Shown piece by piece: positions 1 to 7,581 of a DNA stretch of 8,410 bases. The position numbers were made by a program, and so were the translations under genes. Under the pieces are notes generated by a model, which worked only from the letters and a program-made list of their open reading frames with translations, had not been told where the DNA came from and made no database searches. The stretch covers positions 1 through 8,410 of the forward strand of contig DAOWJX010000085.1 of the NCBI GenBank assembly GCA_030640155.1, given 5' to 3'. The DNA comes from Candidatus Aegiribacteria sp. Lineage in GTDB: Bacteria > Fermentibacterota > Fermentibacteria > Fermentibacterales > JCC-6. Numbering within the stretch: position 1 is the first letter of the stretch; every line of letters starts with the position of its first letter.

Positions 1-3000
1 AAAGTGAGGGCGGGGCTTCTGCGGCTGTCCACGGAGCGCTTCAGACAGGCGCCCTGACCACCACATTCACAGCTTCTCAGGGTCTGCTTCTCATGATACC
101 GTCCATGTATAAGATCGCAGCTGAACTCACGCCGGCAGTATTTCATGTTTCCGCCAGGAGTCTCGCATGCCAGGCCCTTTCAATATTCGGAGATCACAGT
201 GACACCATGGCAGTCAGACAGACTGGTTTCGCGCTTCTGGCAAGCGCTTCGATCCAGGAGGCGATGGATCTTGCAGTAATCGCGCACGCATCCACCATTA
301 AAGCAAGGATTCCATTTATCCATTTCTTCGACGGTTTCAGAACAAGTCACGAAATTCAGAAGATCGAACTTGTCACGGATGAGGTTCTCCGCAGCATGAT
401 TGATGATGAACTCATTATAGCCACAAGAAACCGCGGACTTGATCCAAATAATCCGGTACTCAGGGGAACAAGCCAGAATCCGGATGTTTATTTCCAGGGA
501 AGAGAAACCGTTAATCCATACTATCTCGCAACTCCCGGAATAGTACAGGACTACATGGACAGGTTCGCTGAACTAACCGGAAGACATTACCATCTGTTTG
601 ATTATGTCGGTACGTCGGATGCTGAAACTGTACTGATCCAGATGACCTCCGGCTGTGAGACAGCACATGAAACAGTTGAGTATCTGAACAACAGCGGCGA
701 GAAGGTCGGACTGATCAAAGTCCGGCTGTACAGACCATTTGACGCTGAAGCATTCCTCAATTCTATACCGGACTCAACACGAAATATCGTCGTTCTGGAC
801 AGAACCAAGGAATCAGGCAGTCCGGGTGAACCTCTGTACCTTGACGTTATCACTACGCTCTGGGAGAATGGAAAGGGTGATATTAATGTCATCGGGGGTC
901 GTTACGGACTTTCCAGCAAAGAATACACCCCTTCAATTGTCAAGGCAGTTCTCGAAGAAGCCGCCAGATCAAAACCAAAGAATCATTTTACGGTTGGCAT
1001 AAATGATGATGTTACCGGAACCTCTCTTGAAATACCCGATTTCGAACTTGAATTATCCTCGACAATTCAGGCTGTATTCATCGGTCTCGGTTCCGATGGA
1101 ACAGTCGGAGCGAACAAGAACAGTATTAAGATCATAGGTGAAGAAACCGACAACTACGCGCAGGGCTATTTCGTATACGACTCCAAGAAGGCAGGCGCCA
1201 GAACGGTCAGCCATCTTAGATTCGGCCCTGAACCCATCAGACAGACCTGTCTTATTACTGCGGCGAATTTCGTGGGATGTCACCAGAGCATCTTCCTTGA
1301 GAAGTATGACGTTCTTGGATACGCAGCAGAGGGTGCCGTTTTCCTGCTTAATTCACCATTCAGTGTGGATGAAGTATGGAACAAGCTTCCAAGATCAGTT
1401 CAGAAAGCAATGATCGCAAAAAAACTGAAGTTCTTCGTTATAGACGCCTACAAAGTTGCAAAAGACACAGGCATGGGTGTGAGAATAAATACTATCATGC
1501 AAACCTGCTTCTTCGCAATTTCGGGTGTGCTTCCCAAAGATGAAGCCATCCAGAAGATCAAGGATGCTATTAGAAAGACTTACGGAAGAAAGGGCGATGA
1601 AGTAGTTCAGCAAAACTACAATGCTGTTGACCAAACTCTGGCAAATCTCTTTGAAGTGGATTATCCGGATATCGTTACCAGCACAATTGAGATGCCCCCT
1701 ACTGTTCCGGAGGAAGCACCGGAATTTGTCAAGCGCGTAACCGCGAAGATCATAAGAATGGATGGTGACAGTATTCCCGTCTCCGACATGCCTTCTGATG
1801 GAAGCTGGCCTACAGGCACAACTCAGTGGGAAAAGCGGAATGTAGCGCTTGAAATTCCCGTCTGGGAACCGGAAACGTGTATCCAGTGCGGATTCTGCAG
1901 CCTTGTCTGCCCCCATGCAGCGATAAGAATGAAGATTTACGATAAGGAGCTTTTAAGTAATGCTCCTGATACTTTCAAATCCACTGATGCAAGTGGAGCC
2001 AAATTCGAAGGGATGAAATTCACCATTCAGGTGGCCCCCGAGGACTGTACGGGTTGCGGAACATGCGTACATGTCTGCCCGGCAAAGAGCAAGGAGAATC
2101 CTGAGAAGAAAGCCATTAATCTGGCCAATCAGCTCCCTCTTCGTGTTCCTGAAAGAGAGAACTACTCGTTCTTCCTGGACATTCCGGACTTCGACAGGAA
2201 AAAGCTCAATGTTTCTCTTGTCAAGGAATCACAGCTGCTTCAGCCTCTTTTCGAGTACTCAGGTGCGTGTGCAGGATGCGGAGAAACTCCTTACGTCAAG
2301 CTTCTCACTCAGCTGTTTGGAGACAGAGCCGTCATAGCAAACGCTACTGGCTGTAGTTCTATATACGGAGGCAACCTCCCGACCACTCCCTACTCGAAGA
2401 ATCATGATGATAGAGGCCCTGCATGGAACAACAGTCTCTTCGAGGATGCTGCTGAATTCGGTTATGGATTCAGGTTGACTGCTGATAAACACATCCAGCT
2501 GGCCAGCGAGCTTCTTCAAAAACTGTCTGATCAAGTCGGTGAAGATCTTGCCGAAGCGATTCTTAGCGCTTTCCAGAACTCCGAACAGGACATCTCAGAT
2601 CAGCGGGAAAGAATCACCGAACTCAGGAGGGCTCTTGCCAATATAGATTCGATGGATGCACGACAGCTAGAAAGCGTCGTGGATTACTTCGTCCACAGGA
2701 GCGTATGGACGATAGGCGGAGACGGCTGGGCTTACGATATAGGATACGGCGGTCTTGATCATGTCCTCGCGCAGGGCAGAGATATGAACATACTTGTGCT
2801 CGATACAGGCGTTTACTCCAATACAGGCGGTCAGTGCTCCAAGGCTACTCCGCTGGCGGCTGTAGCAAAGTTCGCTGATTCAGGAAAACCTCAACCAAAG
2901 AAAGACCTTGCGATGCTTTGCATAACCTACGGAAATATCTACGTTGCTCAGATCGCTCTCGGTGCGAACTACAACCAGACTGTAAAGGCGTTTGTCGAAG

Positions 3001-3344
3001 CTGAGAGCTTTAATGGGCCAAGTATTATCATTGCTTATACACACTGCATCGCACATGGAATCGATATGACATACGGCCTGGATGAGCAGAAGAATGCGGT
3101 TAAATCAGGTTTCTGGCCCCTTCTCAGGTTCGACCCTAGAAAGATCGGCACCGGCGAGAATCCTCTGACTCTTGATAGCAAAGAGCCCTCGATTACCTTC
3201 AAGGACTTCGCATATAATGAAGCGCGTTTCAAGAGCCTGACCAAGACGAAGCCGGAACATGCTGAACACCTTTTGAAACTTGCGCAGGAAGAGGTTTCAC
3301 GCAGATGGAATATCTACAGACAGATGGCTAACATGACCTGGTAG
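1..3344 (+). CDS. nifJ: Pyruvate:ferredoxin (flavodoxin) oxidoreductase, single-chain, 5' end outside window
   Basis: This enzyme oxidises pyruvate with CoA to acetyl-CoA and CO2 and passes two electrons to ferredoxin or flavodoxin in the cytoplasm. The frame is open from base 3, and the 30 codons before the ATG at 93 read as conserved PFOR sequence (for example GALTTTFTASQGLLLMIP), so that ATG is internal. The visible part is 1,113 residues; the family is about 1,170-1,230, so only some 55-60 N-terminal residues are missing. Domain V carries two [4Fe-4S] motifs, CIQCGFCSLVCP (from 1878) and CTGCGTCVHVCP (from 2046). The proximal-cluster cysteines lie in CAGC (2268-2279), NATGC (2352) and THCIAHG (3045), matching the four-cysteine pattern of the Desulfovibrio africanus enzyme. 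The TPP/Mg motif is GGDGWAYDIGYGG (Asp at 2721) with YSNTGGQ after it. No frameshift is seen. The symbol could equally be por or pfor. No terminator follows, because the transposon unit begins at the next base. Confidence 0.97.
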   Translation, partial: SEGGASAAVHGALQTGALTTTFTASQGLLLMIPSMYKIAAELTPAVFHVSARSLACQALSIFGDHSDTMAVRQTGFALLASASIQEAMDLAVIAHASTIKARIPFIHFFDGFRTSHEIQKIELVTDEVLRSMIDDELIIATRNRGLDPNNPVLRGTSQNPDVYFQGRETVNPYYLATPGIVQDYMDRFAELTGRHYHLFDYVGTSDAETVLIQMTSGCETAHETVEYLNNSGEKVGLIKVRLYRPFDAEAFLNSIPDSTRNIVVLDRTKESGSPGEPLYLDVITTLWENGKGDINVIGGRYGLSSKEYTPSIVKAVLEEAARSKPKNHFTVGINDDVTGTSLEIPDFELELSSTIQAVFIGLGSDGTVGANKNSIKIIGEETDNYAQGYFVYDSKKAGARTVSHLRFGPEPIRQTCLITAANFVGCHQSIFLEKYDVLGYAAEGAVFLLNSPFSVDEVWNKLPRSVQKAMIAKKLKFFVIDAYKVAKDTGMGVRINTIMQTCFFAISGVLPKDEAIQKIKDAIRKTYGRKGDEVVQQNYNAVDQTLANLFEVDYPDIVTSTIEMPPTVPEEAPEFVKRVTAKIIRMDGDSIPVSDMPSDGSWPTGTTQWEKRNVALEIPVWEPETCIQCGFCSLVCPHAAIRMKIYDKELLSNAPDTFKSTDASGAKFEGMKFTIQVAPEDCTGCGTCVHVCPAKSKENPEKKAINLANQLPLRVPERENYSFFLDIPDFDRKKLNVSLVKESQLLQPLFEYSGACAGCGETPYVKLLTQLFGDRAVIANATGCSSIYGGNLPTTPYSKNHDDRGPAWNNSLFEDAAEFGYGFRLTADKHIQLASELLQKLSDQVGEDLAEAILSAFQNSEQDISDQRERITELRRALANIDSMDARQLESVVDYFVHRSVWTIGGDGWAYDIGYGGLDHVLAQGRDMNILVLDTGVYSNTGGQCSKATPLAAVAKFADSGKPQPKKDLAMLCITYGNIYVAQIALGANYNQTVKAFVEAESFNGPSIIIAYTHCIAHGIDMTYGLDEQKNAVKSGFWPLLRFDPRKIGTGENPLTLDSKEPSITFKDFAYNEARFKSLTKTKPEHAEHLLKLAQEEVSRRWNIYRQMANMTW

Positions 3345-3372
3345 AAGCCGGGCATAACTTACTTAACTAATT
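3345..3372 (+). repeat. Left 28-bp inverted repeat of the RAYT unit
   Basis: It begins AAGCCGGGCATAAC and ends TTAACTAATT, and is the exact reverse complement of 4455-4482. It starts on the base after the PFOR stop codon. Its inner end contains the stop codon (TAG on the minus strand, 3367-3369) and the last sense codon of the transposase. It has only weak internal symmetry: GCC-G-GGC near the outer end and an imperfect palindrome TTACTTAACTAA near the inner end. Confidence 0.95.
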
Positions 3373-4377
3373 TGTCTGAATATTTTCGTATATTTCATTA
3401 AAGCCATTTTGTGATATTCGCTTGGCTAAAATGTGGTGAACAGCTGGCTGTGATATTCCCAGCAGAACAGCAGTATCAGCTTGAGAGATACCAATTTCTT
3501 CAATAAGGATTCCCACAAGCTTGAACCGTGCCCTCGAAATTGAAGATGTCCGACAACCACTCTTTAAAGAGTTTACGTCAACATGGAAAGCGTTACATAC
3601 CTGTTGTATTGCCTGTTCAATAGTATCGTGCTGTTCCCGCCTGTTGCGTATATGTGTACCTCTATGTTTTTGCATTATCTTGTACTCAGCGATTGCGAAT
3701 GCCTTAGAACCCAGGATTCCTAAAGATCCGGATTCATGTGATTCTATGTTATCCCCTTCTACCTGCATGATTCCATCACGCCCTATTCTGAATGTACCGG
3801 TGGTCATATATTGATTCTTACTTTCTGAGTAATGACTGAGATATTCAAGATAACCTGCTCTCCAATCCAGAGATACCCGATCGAAAATTCCCTTTATCAA
3901 TGACTGTTCCATCCAATCACAGCAACAGGATCCAATCAGTGCAGGATGGCCTGTCCATGGATACTGTGCTAACTCCGCCAGAGAATGGACTATTCCTGCT
4001 CTGAGGGGATTGAGATGAATATATCCGACAAGGGTCCTGAAGTAGGTTTCGTACTCTACGAGTATTGAATGAAATCTGCCCTGAAAGACATGTCCTTTCC
4101 GATCCATCCTTCTGTTATAAGCAGCAGAAAATCCTGTAAGGAGTCTATGCATGCTGCATGAAAGCGTTGCTTCAAGTGGTTCTGCAAGCAGATGGAAGTG
4201 ATTGTCCATCAAAGACCACGCATGGATTCTAAGCATATGATCTTCGACCAGGATCAAGAGTCTTCTGAGAAAGTCCTTCCTGGTCTCATCCGCTCCAAGT
4301 ATACAAATGCCCTCCACCGCTCGGGACATCACATGATGGAACGTTCCTTTTCTGTCGAATCGGTATCGTCTTGGCAT
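3367..4377 (-). CDS. Y1/HUH transposase, RAYT-like, with DnaA-domain-IV-like C-terminus
   Basis: Predicted 336-residue single-strand DNA transposase of the Y1_Tnp superfamily. Residues 1-150 form the catalytic domain: the N-terminal FHHVMSRAVEG strand, the HUH motif in MDNHFHLLAEP (H60, H62), the candidate nucleophile Tyr87 in AAYNRRMDRKGHVFQGRF, and the YIHLNPLRAGIV block (119-130) typical of RAYT-type proteins. About residues 252-322 resemble the helix-turn-helix DNA-binding region of DnaA domain IV, with ISQADTAVLLGISQPAVHHI as the likely helix-turn-helix. Such a fusion is known in long RAYT-like proteins; the minimal IS200 enzyme is about 150 residues. The ATG fits because conserved sequence begins within a dozen residues, but no clear Shine-Dalgarno lies before it. 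Catalytic residues and frame look intact, so it may be active. It is convergent with the PFOR gene. Confidence 0.9.
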   Translation of the reverse strand: MPRRYRFDRKGTFHHVMSRAVEGICILGADETRKDFLRRLLILVEDHMLRIHAWSLMDNHFHLLAEPLEATLSCSMHRLLTGFSAAYNRRMDRKGHVFQGRFHSILVEYETYFRTLVGYIHLNPLRAGIVHSLAELAQYPWTGHPALIGSCCCDWMEQSLIKGIFDRVSLDWRAGYLEYLSHYSESKNQYMTTGTFRIGRDGIMQVEGDNIESHESGSLGILGSKAFAIAEYKIMQKHRGTHIRNRREQHDTIEQAIQQVCNAFHVDVNSLKSGCRTSSISRARFKLVGILIEEIGISQADTAVLLGISQPAVHHILAKRISQNGFNEIYENIQTN

Positions 4378-4383
4378 ACATAT

Positions 4384-4412
4384 AGTGTACGAACATTTCA
4401 GTGATATTTCAA
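4384..4412 (-). promoter_or_regulatory. Candidate sigma-70 promoter of the RAYT gene
   Basis: On the minus strand TTGAAA (4407-4412) and TACACT (4384-4389) are separated by exactly 17 bases. The -35 matches the consensus at 5 of 6 positions and the -10 at 4 of 6. Transcription would start almost on the ATG at 4377, giving a very short or leaderless mRNA, which agrees with the missing Shine-Dalgarno. It lies inside the unit, so the gene would carry its own promoter. This is a pattern match only. Confidence 0.35.
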
Positions 4413-4454
4413 GTGCTTGAAGAATTTATAGTAGCTTTAGGCATTAATATGAAT

Positions 4455-4482
4455 AATTAGTTAAGTAAGTTATGCCCGGCTT
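4455..4482 (-). repeat. Right 28-bp inverted repeat of the RAYT unit
   Basis: Exact reverse complement of 3345-3372; on the plus strand it ends ATGCCCGGCTT. It lies 77 bp upstream of the transposase start, outside the coding region, unlike the left copy, which overlaps the gene's 3' end. Confidence 0.95.
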
Positions 4483-4721
4483 GAGAGCTACTGACAGCGT
4501 AAGCTTCCCCTAAATCAGGATACCGCGCAATTGAAACCGGAGAAGTTATTGGCTTCAAGGAACGGACATATACCGAAAACCTTTCTGAGTATTCGTCAAC
4601 ACATCGTGATATTGAGCTTTCGCTTTCATACTGAGGTTACAGTTAAACTGTACAAGTATCATTATCATCAGACTCTGGACCAGATAAAAAAGTAAGCTAA
4701 GAATACACTGATTCTCAATTA
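4483..4721. other. Intergenic stretch with unrecognised start-less open frame and a palindrome
   Basis: These 239 bases separate the RAYT unit from the glycosyltransferase stop codon. On the plus strand a frame runs from just after a TAA (4500-4502) to a TGA (4632-4634), 43 codons with no ATG, GTG or TTG at its head; it contains the stretch ETGEVIGFKERTYTENLSEY. The composition looks protein-like, but I do not recognise it and it could be chance or a decayed gene end. Further right are a 15-nt palindrome and an AT-rich run. I see no tRNA or other RNA gene here. Confidence 0.4.
4638..4652. repeat. 15-nt perfect palindrome
   Basis: TACAGTT-A-AACTGTA is a perfect dyad around base 4645. It could be an operator half-site pair or chance. 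It has no T-run after it on either strand, so it does not look like an intrinsic terminator. Confidence 0.4.
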
Positions 4722-5843
4722 TTATTGAGTGATTCTGTGAAAATAAGATAGAAATTCTGAAAACTGTAACTGTTTGTCAAATTTGTTTTCCATCAACTTA
4801 CGTCCATTCTCTCTCATTTTTTCATACACTGCCTGATCAGACCATAATTTGACAATCATTTTTTCTAATTGAAGGCTATTCCCGGGTTCTACCATATATC
4901 CTGTTTCTCCATTTTTCACAATCTCTGGAACACCAGCCATTTCAGAGGAAATTACAGGAACTTGCATAGACATGGCTTCAAGTAATACATTCGGCAAACC
5001 CTCTTTAAATAAGCTTGAAAGAACAAGCATATCTATTCTTTCAAAGATGTATTCAGGTTCACTGGTAAATGGGAAAAAAGTTACATGCTCTCCAATACCC
5101 ATGGATTTTACTTTATCCTTAAGCATTTGTTCATCCGGGCCTTCTCCGACAAGAATTAAATGTATGTTTGGAAAAACACCATTTGCTAATCTGGATATAG
5201 TTTCTAAAAGAATGGTTTGACCCTTTCTTTCCTCATACATACCTACACAGCCTAAAACAGGCGAAGCATCCACAGATAAAACATAACGTCTATAAGCTTC
5301 CTTCTTTGCTTTTTCACTGTGTGTAAAACGGTCTACTTCTGTACCCTGGTAGATCAATTCGACCATCTCAGCGGGAATCTTGTAAGTTTCGATAAGATAT
5401 TCTCTTGTAAAATCAGTGATGGTAATGACCGTTGATCGAATGGATTCATCAGGAAGGTAAAATTCGCGTTTATATTCAGGAACGATAGTTCCAGTTTTAG
5501 GAATAAGGATTGTTTCTAAGTTATTATCTTTAATGCATTTTGCAGCAAATATAGAACAGTGAAAAGTATCTCTTGGTGGGTGAACTGTACAGATAGCAAC
5601 ATCGCATTCTTTCAGAGCTTTTGCCCAGATATTCCTGTTTTCAGCATCTTCTGATACAACTTCATCATAGTCATAAGTTACAACATTTGCTCCTGCCCTT
5701 TGGCATTCATCAGCTACCCAACTGTCCCGGGGGCTAAGTATTGTTACTTTTTCACCTTGTTCTAAGAAGTAGCGATTTGCTTCTGTGACCCAGATTTGAG
5801 TTCCACCACGAAGACATGTATCTTCAATGAATCCAATATTCAT
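4722..5843 (-). CDS. Glycosyltransferase, GT4-type (GT-B fold)
   Basis: Predicted 373-residue cytoplasmic or membrane-associated retaining glycosyltransferase that moves a sugar from a nucleotide-sugar donor to a glycan or lipid acceptor; the actual sugar cannot be read from sequence. The N-terminal acceptor half opens with MNIGFIEDTCLRGGTQIW, whose GGT loop (13-15) is typical of GT-B enzymes. The hinge follows YQGTEVDRF (165-173). In the C-terminal donor half VGMYEERKGQ (200-209) supplies the conserved R/K pair (R206, K207), and EGLPNVLLE is the EX7E motif (E281, E289), followed by VPVISSEMAGVPEIV. Length is normal for GT4. No signal peptide or transmembrane segment is obvious. It follows the 575-residue glycosyltransferase gene by 10 bp, so the two are probably co-transcribed and translationally coupled. 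It is AT-richer than the PFOR gene. Confidence 0.93.
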   Translation of the reverse strand: MNIGFIEDTCLRGGTQIWVTEANRYFLEQGEKVTILSPRDSWVADECQRAGANVVTYDYDEVVSEDAENRNIWAKALKECDVAICTVHPPRDTFHCSIFAAKCIKDNNLETILIPKTGTIVPEYKREFYLPDESIRSTVITITDFTREYLIETYKIPAEMVELIYQGTEVDRFTHSEKAKKEAYRRYVLSVDASPVLGCVGMYEERKGQTILLETISRLANGVFPNIHLILVGEGPDEQMLKDKVKSMGIGEHVTFFPFTSEPEYIFERIDMLVLSSLFKEGLPNVLLEAMSMQVPVISSEMAGVPEIVKNGETGYMVEPGNSLQLEKMIVKLWSDQAVYEKMRENGRKLMENKFDKQLQFSEFLSYFHRITQ

Positions 5844-5850
5844 AAGTCTG

Positions 5851-5855
5851 TCCTT
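5851..5855 (-). promoter_or_regulatory. Ribosome binding site of the 373-aa glycosyltransferase
   Basis: AAGGA on the minus strand lies 7 bases before the ATG at 5843 and overlaps the TAA stop of the upstream gene (5854-5856). This supports the chosen start and suggests coupling of the two genes. Confidence 0.8.
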
Positions 5856-7581
5856 ACTTAGTTTTCATTAATTCATTTAAATATTTACTAAAAGTCTCAT
5901 TCATGTTTTTAGAACCATATCTCATACGTGTTGCGTTTTTATTATGCTCAATGCGATGAATGTTGTTTTCAGGAAAAAATAGAAGTTCTGAAACTTCATC
6001 CAGGAAGGATTCAGAAAAATCTTCTTCAGGAAACCGAGTGTACAATATCTGTTGTTCCTCAGGTAACCCTTTTCCCACGACATCATTAAAAATTTCTTCC
6101 GGCTCATAATGACTGCAGATAATTGGAATCCCGGCAGCGCTTGATTCAAGAATTGGTAAACCTCTTCCTTCGGTTTCGCTTGGAAAAAGTACAATTGATG
6201 CAAGTTTATAAATATCCTCAATACAAAGATGTTCGAATTTTTTCTCTTTAAAACAAAGGTGTTCCTCTGTTCCAACAGAAAAAGCTAGAAACAAACGGTT
6301 GGAAATCGAATCAGATACTTCCGAAGCAACTTGCTTGAACGCTTTTAGTATTGTCTCAAGATCCACTTGATGCTCAATTGGTACAGGACCTGTGATATGA
6401 AATACAATTTGCTGTTTATTGTTACTTTCAAACTTTTTCAGAAATGGGCTATGATGAAGCAATGCACTGATTAACTGCAAATTTCTCCATATTCGTTTAC
6501 GTTTAATAATACGTGTTGGTTGAAGAAAGTATAGAATCTTTTCTGATGTTAAGTCCAGGCTTAATCCTTCTTCTCCGGCACATACGAAAGGTTTTTGGTT
6601 ATTCATCCATTTTTCTGTATCTGACAAGCAACAATTCACAGAAACGGGGTGGATGACAGGTTTACCATTTGATAGAATATGTGCCATTCGTAAACGAACA
6701 GATTTTATTTCCTCTTTTGTATAATCCTTGAAAAAAGCATCACTGATAGATGTTAGAATTTCAAAAACATGATTTTTAGAAAACCCAAAGTTTCTTATAA
6801 GATTTCTGGACTGAAGCTTATTGATATTGACCTGTATCCACCTTCGACCATCCCATGGATAAATTCGCTTTAGCAAAGAAAAAAATGGACGATTGCATAT
6901 ATTCCTGAAAAACTTATCTCTCGAACCTGGATTTTCTCCTGCCTTTCTTTCAGAAGCTGGTTTGCCGTCTTCCCAGTAAAAGTCATGATTAGAATTTATT
7001 ACATAAATGCCCATCAATTCAGAAACCAGTACAGTACACAATCCTGTGGCAAGATTTCCTGGATTTGAATTAACATTTACAGGTATCAATAGTGATATTT
7101 CATTTTCTGCTAAATACTCACCCATTATTTTAGCAAGTCTAACTGCCTGAGACCATATTTCAACAGCTACTATTTTTGACACATTACTGTTTTCAGCCAT
7201 ATCCTGGTAGAAAAGCTTTTCAAACCACTTGCCATTATCCCATTTTGACCAGCCATTTGCACGTGATATGTAAAATCTGTGCCAATCCGGCCTGATAACA
7301 CTACTGGCCTGTGGATGGAAATCTCCTGCTATAAAATGAACTTTTATCTTTTTCTCAATAGAAAGAATTTCCTGTAAGCATTGAGCATATTTTGATATCT
7401 CAATTGAAACACCATCAATACCAAAATCAAAGGTCCAGAATGCGAATCCTTTATTAATATTTTTAAAAAACTCAGTCCTGTTCAATGATTCAGAAAATGA
7501 AGATTTCTGCTTTATGTCTGAAAGTATTCTACCAATATCATTCCAATTATCAGGTTTAACAGAATCAAGTTTTCTGATCAT
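5854..7581 (-). CDS. Large GT4-like glycosyltransferase with N-terminal extension
   Basis: Predicted 575-residue GT-B glycosyltransferase, much longer than the roughly 370-400 residues usual for GT4. The first 45 residues are charged and helix-like; the GT-B N-terminal strand and loop then appear as GFAFWTFDFGIDGVSIEI (45-62). At 198-204 NHDFYWE, preceded by a strand (IYVINS), looks like a conserved acceptor-side motif. The donor half has LQPTRIIKRKRI (354-364) with the basic donor-phosphate residues, a strand before ITGPVP (396-401), and EGRGLPILE as the EX7E motif (E471, E479) followed by GIPIICSHYEPEEIF. No signal peptide or membrane segment is apparent. Donor and acceptor are unknown; it probably works with the downstream glycosyltransferase on one glycan or glycoside. 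The ATG at 7581 is the first ATG in frame, but it lacks a good Shine-Dalgarno; the frame is open back to a TAA at 7627-7629 and may begin at AUU 7623. Confidence 0.85.
   Translation of the reverse strand: MIRKLDSVKPDNWNDIGRILSDIKQKSSFSESLNRTEFFKNINKGFAFWTFDFGIDGVSIEISKYAQCLQEILSIEKKIKVHFIAGDFHPQASSVIRPDWHRFYISRANGWSKWDNGKWFEKLFYQDMAENSNVSKIVAVEIWSQAVRLAKIMGEYLAENEISLLIPVNVNSNPGNLATGLCTVLVSELMGIYVINSNHDFYWEDGKPASERKAGENPGSRDKFFRNICNRPFFSLLKRIYPWDGRRWIQVNINKLQSRNLIRNFGFSKNHVFEILTSISDAFFKDYTKEEIKSVRLRMAHILSNGKPVIHPVSVNCCLSDTEKWMNNQKPFVCAGEEGLSLDLTSEKILYFLQPTRIIKRKRIWRNLQLISALLHHSPFLKKFESNNKQQIVFHITGPVPIEHQVDLETILKAFKQVASEVSDSISNRLFLAFSVGTEEHLCFKEKKFEHLCIEDIYKLASIVLFPSETEGRGLPILESSAAGIPIICSHYEPEEIFNDVVGKGLPEEQQILYTRFPEEDFSESFLDEVSELLFFPENNIHRIEHNKNATRMRYGSKNMNETFSKYLNELMKTK

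Larger units (their letters stand above)
3345..4482 (-). mobile_element. Y1-transposase (RAYT-like) unit bounded by 28-bp perfect inverted repeats
   Basis: This 1,138-bp unit has the same 28-bp sequence in inverted orientation at both ends and a single minus-strand transposase gene that fills most of it. The repeats match at all 28 positions and the match stops at both ends (3344 and 4483 outside, 3373 and 4454 inside). No target-site duplication is visible: the left flank ends CTGGTAG and the right flank starts GAGAGCT. Classical IS200/IS605 elements carry subterminal hairpins rather than terminal inverted repeats, whereas RAYT genes are often flanked by REP sequences in inverted orientation. 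I infer a REPtron-like unit or a variant element. Whether it moves as a whole cannot be judged from one copy. Confidence 0.75.

Noticed and set aside
93..98. ATG at 93 as the start of the PFOR gene
   Set aside because: The frame is open to base 3 and the upstream codons encode conserved PFOR residues, so the ATG is internal and the gene is cut by the window edge.
1395..1916. 173-codon open frame on the minus strand inside the PFOR gene
   Set aside because: It lies fully antisense to strongly conserved PFOR sequence, including the first iron-sulfur motif; its product has no recognisable features.
3345..3372. Left 28-bp repeat as the PFOR terminator
   Set aside because: It has only weak internal symmetry and no T-run; its complementary partner is over 1 kb away.
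3521..3814. 97-codon plus-strand frame within the RAYT gene
   Set aside because: Antisense shadow of the transposase C-terminal region; no ribosome site and no domain.
4714..4729. CTCAAT-tatt-ATTGAG hairpin as a terminator of the glycosyltransferase operon
   Set aside because: The stem is short and AT-rich, overlaps the stop codon and has no immediate T-run in the minus direction (the nearest T-run is about 25 bases on), so it is not a convincing intrinsic terminator.
5922..6275. 117-codon minus-strand frame overlapping the large glycosyltransferase
   Set aside because: Same strand but another frame within the intact donor domain, which carries the EX7E motif; a frame shadow.
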